Shown: piece after piece, positions 30,189-37,481 of the stretch | Position numbering within the stretch: the stretch's first letter is position 1 | Layout: every line of letters starts with the position of its first letter | Source of the DNA: Gracilaria gracilis | Lineage: Eukaryota > Rhodophyta > Florideophyceae > Gracilariales > Gracilariaceae | Assembly (NCBI GenBank): GCA_030374805.1 | Contig: JARGSG010000226.1 | Location: 1 to 37,481 of the forward strand | Direction of reading: 5' to 3' | DNA: 37,481 nt | Notes under the pieces: model-generated | What the model saw: only the letters and a program-made list of their open reading frames with translations | What the model was told of the DNA's origin: nothing | The model's database searches: none | Made by a program: the position numbers and the translations under genes

Positions 30189-31090
30189 CGTATGTGCCCT
30201 CTTCTCTCCCATCTCTCTCTGCACACAGAGAAGTGATTAGCAACTCATTGACGTCGTTTCACGGCTTGGACAATGTTTCATGCTATTTCCCAGAGTATGT
30301 ATCTTGCTAGTTCAGGGGTGGTTTGCGCACATAATGGGGGCACGCTACGCAATCCTGTGTCTGGGTTTTTCTCGTATCTCATATTGTGGGCTTCGAAGTG
30401 CCTAATGGTCATGTACCAGTTTTCATTTGGTGGCATAATTGTCATAAAGTTGTACTGTTTTTGCTCCAGTTGCGCCCGTTCACAAGACCGTTAAGACGTA
30501 TATGTCGGCCAAAATGACGACTCATACGAGACACTACTTGCCTGTATATGGTCCATTTCTTGCGAGGCTGCTGACGGTTTCTTGTCTATACTGAAGCCAT
30601 ATATCGCACGTCCGTGTGCTCCATTGTACATCTTTTATGGACACCTCCAGGACTGTATACATACCTTCCTTGGAAGCAAATTGTCTGCCTTCCTCGCTAT
30701 TTTTAAGTACCAGTTTGGGACTTTTTCTAAAGATCTTTTGGGTGTCCATTTTGGACTTATTTCGTACAGTCAATGGACTCAACCAGTTGAGTCCATTGGC
30801 TGTACTAGAGTAGATTTTGCACAATTAATGGTAATATTCTGCGCTGCATTCGGTCACTTTCTGCGGAACACTTTGGGGCTCTTTTTGTCCAGCTTACGAC
30901 CTCTCCAATGCAGCCATATATTGCACACATCTAAACGCCATGTTTTGGCCCACATTGCTGACTCACCTCGAACACATTTTACACGTAGCATGTGGGCCTC
31001 CTGTCGTCCATATCTGGCCCACATTGTGGTCTTCGAAATGGACCACAGGGTCATGGCATAGAAGCCTCTCCCAAAGCGCCAAGCACGTCG
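30189..31090. repeat. Non-coding region with palindrome, copy 2
   Basis: Counterpart of 8338-9117, with no difference noticed. The palindrome lies at 30765-30804. Confidence 0.4.
30765..30804. repeat. Near-perfect palindrome, copy 2
   Basis: Same 19-bp arms and 2-base spacer as 8792-8831, including the single mismatch. Confidence 0.85.
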
Positions 31091-31718
31091 ATAATATACA
31101 GAACTGGGACATCGGTGTAATATGCCATGGCGTGCTACATGTGTATGAACGTATTCCGGAATACCTAAGTGGAGCTTTGCACAGGTTTCTTGGAGCCAAC
31201 TTCAATACTAATCTATCATCGGTGTTAAGCAAATCCGGAAGAAGATTTCGAACGGCAACGATACAGAAAGAAGGCAAAAACCTATTCATATAGAGCAGAG
31301 AATCGTTCACAGAAAGACATCATATTGCTGCATATTTTGTTCGAGATGGTTCACAGCCTTCCTCTCGCAATTCTGAGTCTTTTGAGACCCTCGTAGAGAT
31401 GTGTAATATGGGTCCATAAACAAAATATTGGAGTTAGCCGTGGAGGTTCTGAGCAATGGACAGAGGCTGAAACTGAGGCCCGTATTTGTGGATGGGTCCT
31501 GGGAGTATGGCATATTTGAAGATTGTTCTTTTCAACTCCTATACACAGAGGTAATGCGAAGAATTATCAATAACATCGAGATCGTAAACTGCATCAACAG
31601 AGAAATCGGATTTTTAAGCTTTGCCGGGCGTTGCTACTACCTAAATAGAAATCGAATAGCTTCAAGTCGTTTGGCATATGTCATTGAAGCCTTGCAGGTA
31701 ATTAGAAAACACGTATAG
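31091..31718 (+). pseudogene. Relic of a tnp2-type transposase C-terminus, copy 2
   Basis: Same as 9118-9745, with the shared in-frame UAG (31291-31293) and frameshift near 31421. Confidence 0.75.
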
Positions 31719-31949
31719 CTGGTGCAAAAGGGCATTGAAATAACGCTCATTCCTTCAGCGAGTCCCTTTCTGTTCTCCTTTTGATTCGAATTCGGGTACA
31801 CACTATGTATTCTGGCGCAGTTGAAATGCGTTTAACACACAGATTCTTCGGTACTGTTTGCACGGCAACCTCCCCGTCATAAAGATAGAAACCAATGGTG
31901 AGTTGGAAGTGAGAATTTGGAGAGTCGTAATTCCAGTTAGTGAAAACTC

Positions 31950-32433
31950 TCACGATGCGCCTCCAGCAGCAGCGCGGGAGCAGTGTTGAGCAACGCCGTC
32001 CCGACTACGTCCGGAGCGGCAAAACCAAGTTGCGCACAAGGCTGTGTCCCAGACGAAATGCAGCGACGGATAAACCTCCCAGTCGATGCCGTCGAATGTG
32101 GCCACCGCCACGCGCGTCAGTACAGGCCTCACGTTCAACGGCGTGCTCACAATGCAAGTCGCCAGGTCCACGTACGACTCGATCACCTTCATCGCAGTGT
32201 AGCGCCTATACTGGATGATCTCGCCTGTTGCCTTGCGCAGGTCACGCAGCGGACGCTCGTGCATTGTGGAGGCTTCTAGATCGGTGGACACGGAGCGGTG
32301 CGGCAGGGCGCTGATGTTGCGGATGGAACATGCCGCCATGCTGGAGTCCCCGTGTTCACCGATGATCATGGAATGCACCTCGCCGGCTGCCTCCCGTGCA
32401 CGCTATGCCATGAGTGTGAGAAACTTGAATTAG
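31950..32433 (-). pseudogene. Lactate/malate dehydrogenase-like C-terminal half, copy 2
   Basis: Same sequence as 9977-10460, with GEHGDS and the in-frame UAG at 32403-32405. Confidence 0.65.
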
Positions 32434-32939
32434 CAGAGAATCCAGACTTTGGAGCCGCCCATATCTCGCGAACATGTCCCCCAATGATATTAAATGTCGA
32501 TGAGTAGGCGTAGGTGGGCGTGTACGGCTAGCCAGGATTTGGTTCGTGCCACGCGGCGCGGCACAAACCAAGACTCGAGTGTGACCATTACAACCGCATG
32601 TACCATAGACTTCTTCGCTGCGAAAGTGGTGCTGTTAAGTTGCATCCATCCCTGTAGAAATCAATTGGTTGAACACGTGCTACTGACAAATTCTGTGAGG
32701 TAGCCTGTATTCGAATGGGAAGCAGGTTACTCGGCAGAATGGGGGACACGATTGCCGAAATCTAGGTTTGCAATTGGCCACATGGCGTGACAAAAAATGA
32801 AAAATTATCTATCTGGTTGCCTGCGTTCTCCCAATGACGGGCAGCGTGCCGGTAGCGACAACCACGATGGTAGTGAGGACACATCTCCGTTTACAAGAAA
32901 GGAAAGCCTCGAAGCCTCGAACTGCTTGAGAACGAGTTG
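32434..32939 (-). pseudogene. Possible continuation of the LDH-like relic, copy 2
   Basis: Counterpart of 10461-10966; weak LDH-like similarity only. Confidence 0.3.
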
Positions 32940-35222
32940 TAGCGTTCTCAGCGGCTTAATTTGGAACACGTAAGCACGTGCCAAATTTTTGGCAAACTGA
33001 GTCCGAAAGGCGCAAACTTGGCGTCTTCCAGCACGCATTTTTACACACACAATTTCCTAAAGGTTCAATTTGGAACAACGCCTCTAACCTTGCGGCGACT
33101 CAATTGTTGAGATTGTGGGAGCTTCACGAGAGCCATCGCGGCTCCAGAAGGCTGCAGACAACCTTGGATTCTTTTCCTGGCTAGTACAGGCCGCGCCTGC
33201 CTCCGCGGCCACAACGCAATTGGCAGGTAATCTGAAAGAGGTTCAGAATTACCGTGTGAACGATTTCTTTGTAGGAACGGCAACTCTGGATCCCGATTCT
33301 CCTTTTCATACGAAGCCACAAACTCTCCGCGCTTTCCAACAGCTTCAACGCCTTTTGATTTCGCGCTCTTCCGACAACTGGCCCGTTTGCGGTCGAGTTT
33401 TGTTTGCATTAACCGCACAGTAAGTATTTCGGCTCCATTGCCCTCCCTAATTACCTTTCACCTAGTTGCTGACCTCCCAGATACTAACTAAGCTCCCCTA
33501 ATTGATTCCAGAACTTTGTTTACGACATACTTTGAGGCCATCAAGACAGCGATCTCAGCCAGCACAACAGAAGGACGTATGCTCCCGTCCGCTATACTGT
33601 GCAGCTCCTGCACGAAACGCCTGTCCGCCCTTTCCCGCCGGTCGTGACTCAAATCATGTATGTTAAATACATCTTCCTTTGCCGGGAAGCCACTGCGCAA
33701 TGTTAAGGAATTGTTATCAACAGGCCCCTGGGGCGGAAAACGGTTCATGAAGCGGTAGTTCATAGGCCATAACCCGGCCTCCCTGAATGCCTTGATTGCA
33801 ATTGGATCAAAGAGAGACTTATATCCCGCAATACCTAGCTTGATCTTCAAGGCCACATTTGCGTACCAGATGTGGCATCGTTTTATTAGCTCATCCCGGG
33901 TTTCTCGAACATTGGATTGGAATGTTTTGTTAATGAGACAGTCGCATGGTGGCAGGAAGTGTGTTGTGTTTGACGGGAGTTTGATCACGACGATTTTATA
34001 CGTCCCACACAATTCCAACCATGGAAGGCTCTCGCGTGAACTGTGCCCATCAAGGGTTAGGAGAACCCATTTGTCTTCGTCCACAACTGTGCGAATAAAT
34101 TCATTCATGTGCTTAACGACATCTTCCATAGTACCCTGTTCCACAGAACCGTTTTTGGTGAGCAAAAGGCGAGTTTCGCCGGGACACCAGTTGTCATCAG
34201 AGAGCCAGTGAGGCATACCAGCCTCATTTCTGAATTCTTCTTTGGGTATTGGTTGCAGCCAGCCTGCCATGCGCCGCCTTCCTCAGGCAATAAGTAGAAG
34301 CGGTGCAATGTCCCCGGCCGCGGATGCGCATATGCCCACTGTGACGTGCTTCCCGTGGTCCTTCATGCCGAGGCGTGTACCTGATCTATGGGAATTTGAT
34401 GCCGTGTAGCACCGAATTTTTTTCCCGTACTCCGGAAGTACTGCAGTCTCGTCGAAGTTCCATATGCGGTGGGGTTCAGAAAGCAATCCTTGGTGTTGTC
34501 GTCGTACGCGCTCAAGCACATTCTTCAATGTCTTCACGTGCTCGTAGTTCTCCGCCGCCAGTCTTGCGCCAGTTATATTTCCAGAACTGCGGAATGTGAG
34601 CTCTCTGTTTCTTGCGCGGAAAGAACGCAAAGCATCGTCGGATGGCATTCCGCCAGCGAAACCACGTCTACCTTCTGCAGCCATACTGCTCTGAAGTTTC
34701 TTCATTTCGTGGTGGCCTACGGCAAACCCGTGTTGAGCTGCCCGTATCACTTTCTCAACAATGAGTGTCTCTTTTGCGCGCTCTAGCACTTGTTGACGAC
34801 CAGCATGATGTTGGACTGGGGCAAGGATCCTTTTCAGGACGGTACTATTGTTGGTTGCGCTGGCCTTTCTGATGCGAAACGTTGTGGTTGCTGATATTCC
34901 TGCGGTGGCAGCTGCTGAACGAACTGTGTCATTACGCTCCAAAAGCTCGTGGGCCTTCTTTCTTCTTGTTTTCTCGGCTTTTCGTTCTTCTAGACGTCGC
35001 TGGTGCTGCAAGCTTTGAGAGCGCATGTAGGGTGGCATGGTTTGGCCTTGAAGGCCGGTTCGGTGTCTCTCAGTACGGTGCTACATGGTCAGGATGTCGC
35101 TGACGTTCTTGAGGCTTGGCGGGGAAGCTGGATTGGAATTTGTGAGATTAGTAATGTTGCTCACCGAATTCAAGGCTGCTCCAAATTAAGCCTTCTTCCT
35201 AATTAAGCCGCTGAGAACGCTA
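32940..35222. mobile_element. Pogo/Tigger-like DNA transposon, copy 2
   Basis: Same 2279-bp element between TA dinucleotides (32940-32941 and 35221-35222), with 20-bp perfect TIRs at 32942-32961 and 35201-35220. It sits at the equivalent place, so it inserted before the duplication. Confidence 0.92.
33488..35038 (-). pseudogene. Pogo/Tigger-like transposase, copy 2, one in-frame UGA
   Basis: Identical by eye to 11515-13065: HTH N-terminus, WNFDETAV, LLTLDGHSS and PPCDCLINK with a DD35D spacing, and the same UGA at 34283-34285. Confidence 0.88.
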
Positions 35223-35380
35223 ACCCTTTGCCTCACTAGAGTATTGGGCACCACATGCTGATATAGACGGTTGAAACATGTGCGCGCGGCGCCAGACCGG
35301 GCGGAGCTGTGCAGAAAAAGCACGATTGCACAATCGTAGAACGAGGGGGAAGACACAGCTCGACGTAGGTCACCGAACAA
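35223..35380 (-). pseudogene. Possible N-terminal part of the LDH-like relic, copy 2
   Basis: Counterpart of 13250-13407. Confidence 0.35.
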
Positions 35381-35519
35381 AGGTCCACGCCATGTTCACA
35401 ACGTCTTGAACTCAACATGAGGTCCTCCATTTAGCGTGAACTGGTCCCTGGCACAGCCAACATCTGCTTCGTTGTCCTCCTTTGGCCATCCAAAGTAAAA
35501 AAGATAGCTGTGTCTGGCA

Positions 35520-36449
35520 TCAGTGATCTACTGCAATGCAGCTCGCGCGCAACGACGTGCACAGCACCGCCGCGCAGAACGTCGCACACGACAGCGGCAG
35601 CCCGTACATATAGTTGCACTTGACCCAGAAGCCCTGGGTGGAGACAAGAGTATTGAAACACGTGCACACAATCATGAGCTCCATTTGCCATCGCGCCGAG
35701 CCACACCACACGTCGTCCCACCTCAGCGCCGCCACCGCTTCGCCGTATGCGCTCCCCAGCAGACACGCGCACTCCACACTTGGTGCTTCAGTCGAGTGCC
35801 ACACGTAATGAATTACACGGCCAGCACAGAGCCTGGGATGGTTTCGGACGGGTACTGCTCGCCTACGTTGATGCGCGCAAACGCGGTCAAACTGGCAACG
35901 CCCAGAATGGCCGACCAGAGTTTAACGGCGTTCAGAGGCTACGGCACCAGCCCCTTCAGTTGCAACAACTGTGCGATGAGCCACGAGAACACCGTCGCGC
36001 ACATGGTGGCGCGCGACGGAAACGAAGAAATGCGGTCCTGCCGGATCTGTAGCGCCCGTCCGATCATCCACGGGCGAAGTCAGTAGATGAGCTTCTTCGG
36101 CACCTGGTTGGCCATGCTAAGCACCAGCAGCAGGGTCGATCACAGCATGGCCGGAAAGTGGTAGCCCAGTGCGTACAGAGCAGGAGACGGGACGAGGGTC
36201 ACCTCGATGGATGTGAAGCAGTACAGTCGCATACTGATACAAGTACAAGCCCCTCGGTTCGTCGCGATCGTCAAACGCAACGAAGCCTTGCACCAAAAAG
36301 GACGGAAACTGCAGTGGAAAGCATTTGCGCGCCGAAACAATGAACCGCGTGGAGATGGGCGAAGACGCGCGCGCTACGTCGTCGAAGTTGGACGGCGCGA
36401 GCGGGGCCGCCACCGATGACTGCTGCGGTTGCTTGGATGCGTCCATCAC
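35520..36449 (-). pseudogene. PAP2-superfamily phosphatase-like protein, copy 2, broken
   Basis: Same motifs, stops (UGA 36140, UGA 36080, UAG 35939, UAA 35813) and frameshifts as 13547-14476. Confidence 0.6.
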
Positions 36450-37481
36450 GGCTCACAGGGCGCGCGCTCGCTCGTGGAGGGGGAATGAGGGATGTCGGTG
36501 TAGAAGAGAATGCAATCCATGTATGGGAAGGGGAGGGGAAGGGGGAAGGGAATTGGGGGGAGGACAGGGGCGTGGAAGTTGAAGCACGGCCAAGCATAGA
36601 AAATAAGGGTACTTAGCGGTACACGAGAAGCGGCGGGCAGCGAGTGCGCGCGACACAGGTCCAATCGACGCGTTACTTCGAGCGAACGGCGACGATAGGC
36701 CTTCCAGTGCGCAGTTTGGAGTTAAGGGTTAGCGTTACCTCTCTCCGCTCTTTGCTTTCGGCGCGAGCAGTTTTGCCGTACCGCTTCAAGTTCAGGGCAC
36801 CATCGCTTTGGATCAAGAGCGCGCGCGCGCAAACACGAGCTGTGGTTGCCCCTCGACAGCGTCATCGACATTTCCAAGTGCGCTTGCGGCACTACAGTAC
36901 TGCCCTTGCCTGGGCCTCACGCCATTTCCGAGTTGCGCCTGTCCGTCTTCCATCATCTAAAGCGCCGGCGCAACGGCCGCGAGATTCTTGGGTGGGCTCC
37001 GCCTCCGCGCGTATCGACGGCGTGTCCACCGCGGCCGTTCTGCGCACGCTACTCGCCGCAGCGGCTGGCCGTGGCGCAGCCATGTCGGACAAGTATGACC
37101 CACACGTGTATCATCACCGCTACCAGTGCTTCGTGGGGCTGCAACAGTTGTGCGACGCGCCGCTTGTCCGTCGCTGGAGGAGTACGAAACGGAGAGCGAG
37201 ATGGCGCCTCGCATTGATATCAAGCCTGTGGATCGTCACCAGTACGACGCGCCGCCCGTCGGGGTTGCGGAGCGCCTGGTCTGTCACTCGCACGATACGT
37301 CCTTTTCTGGACATATTGACCATCTTTCTGGCACATAAAGTGATATGTGGGCATCGTGGTATGACAGAAGCGCTTCCCATGAAAACACAAGGTCCGGAAC
37401 ACCCAACGGCTGTGCACAAATTCGAACTTGTAAAATATAAACCCTCCACTGAAGCTGCGATCGCTGGGGCCACAAACCGTA
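36450..37481. other. Region with no recognised gene, copy 2
   Basis: Counterpart of 14477-15508; the window ends inside it. Confidence 0.3.

Larger units (their letters stand above)
21975..37481. repeat. Tandem direct repeat, copy 2
   Basis: Second copy of 1-15508, head to tail with the first, giving a unit of about 21,973 bp. It runs to the last base of the window, so the total copy number cannot be seen. Each copy carries private lesions: copy 2 has a 1-bp deletion in UROD and a changed TATA-like site, while copy 1 has two frameshifts and a nonsense change in the tnp2 transposase. Confidence 0.97.

Noticed and set aside
1..37481. A circular molecule of about 21,973 bp read 1.7 times
   Set aside because: The copies differ by real substitutions, and each has private lesions, which a single circle would not show. 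Heterogeneous circles cannot be fully excluded without reads.
1..37481. A uniform reassignment of all three stop codons
   Set aside because: The reductase-like, ubiquitin-like and kinase frames and both tnp2 sequences end at expected places with ordinary stops, long ORFs lack internal stops, and in-frame stops do not all fall at one amino acid.
1..37481. CRISPR arrays, tRNA or rRNA genes
   Set aside because: No regularly spaced short repeats, no cloverleaf with a recognisable T-arm, and no rRNA-like sequence were seen on either strand.

Overview
The window looks like nuclear DNA of a single-celled eukaryote, not a bacterium. It carries DNA transposons of the CACTA (tnp2) and pogo/Tigger types, intron-like GT donors, a uroporphyrinogen decarboxylase (UROD) with an N-terminal presequence, and separate promoters instead of operons. 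The UROD resembles the red-plastid/cyanobacterial type, so an alga with a red-lineage plastid is my best guess, held loosely.

Layout: the dominant structure is a direct tandem duplication with a period of about 21,973 bp. Bases 1-15508 (copy 1) recur at 21975-37481 (copy 2); only 15509-21974 is seen once, because the window ends before it would recur. Each copy holds, in order: a UROD gene (-), a divergent EF-hand exon (+), a CACTA-type element with a tnp2 transposase (-) and a second large ORF (+), an inverted relic of a related transposase (+), a lactate/malate dehydrogenase-like relic (-) that seems to be split by a complete pogo-like element (TA target duplication and 20-bp perfect terminal inverted repeats), and a PAP2-phosphatase-like relic (-). 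The single-copy part holds a C-terminal piece of malic enzyme (-), a coiled-coil protein gene (-), an intact ketopantoate-reductase-like gene (+), a 2OG-Fe(II)-oxygenase-like gene (-), the C-terminal end of an FGGY sugar kinase (+) and an intact ubiquitin-like membrane protein (+).

Condition of the genes: many conserved genes carry in-frame stop codons although their reading frame and active-site motifs are otherwise kept (UROD, malic enzyme, the 2OG-like gene, both transposases). PAP2 and LDH also carry frameshifts. Several of the UAG/UAA codons fall where the families have glutamate. Ordinary pseudogene decay is the simplest explanation, but the excess of stops over other damage deserves a test for recoding. 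The genes read like a duplicated graveyard of gene fragments and transposons, not a pathway.

The two copies differ at about 40 places by eye between 1 and 8200 and at none that I noticed from about 8200 to 15508. The malic-enzyme fragment and the abrupt join at about 20.40 kb between two 5'-truncated genes point to rearrangement breakpoints; the latter is a candidate for the duplication joint.
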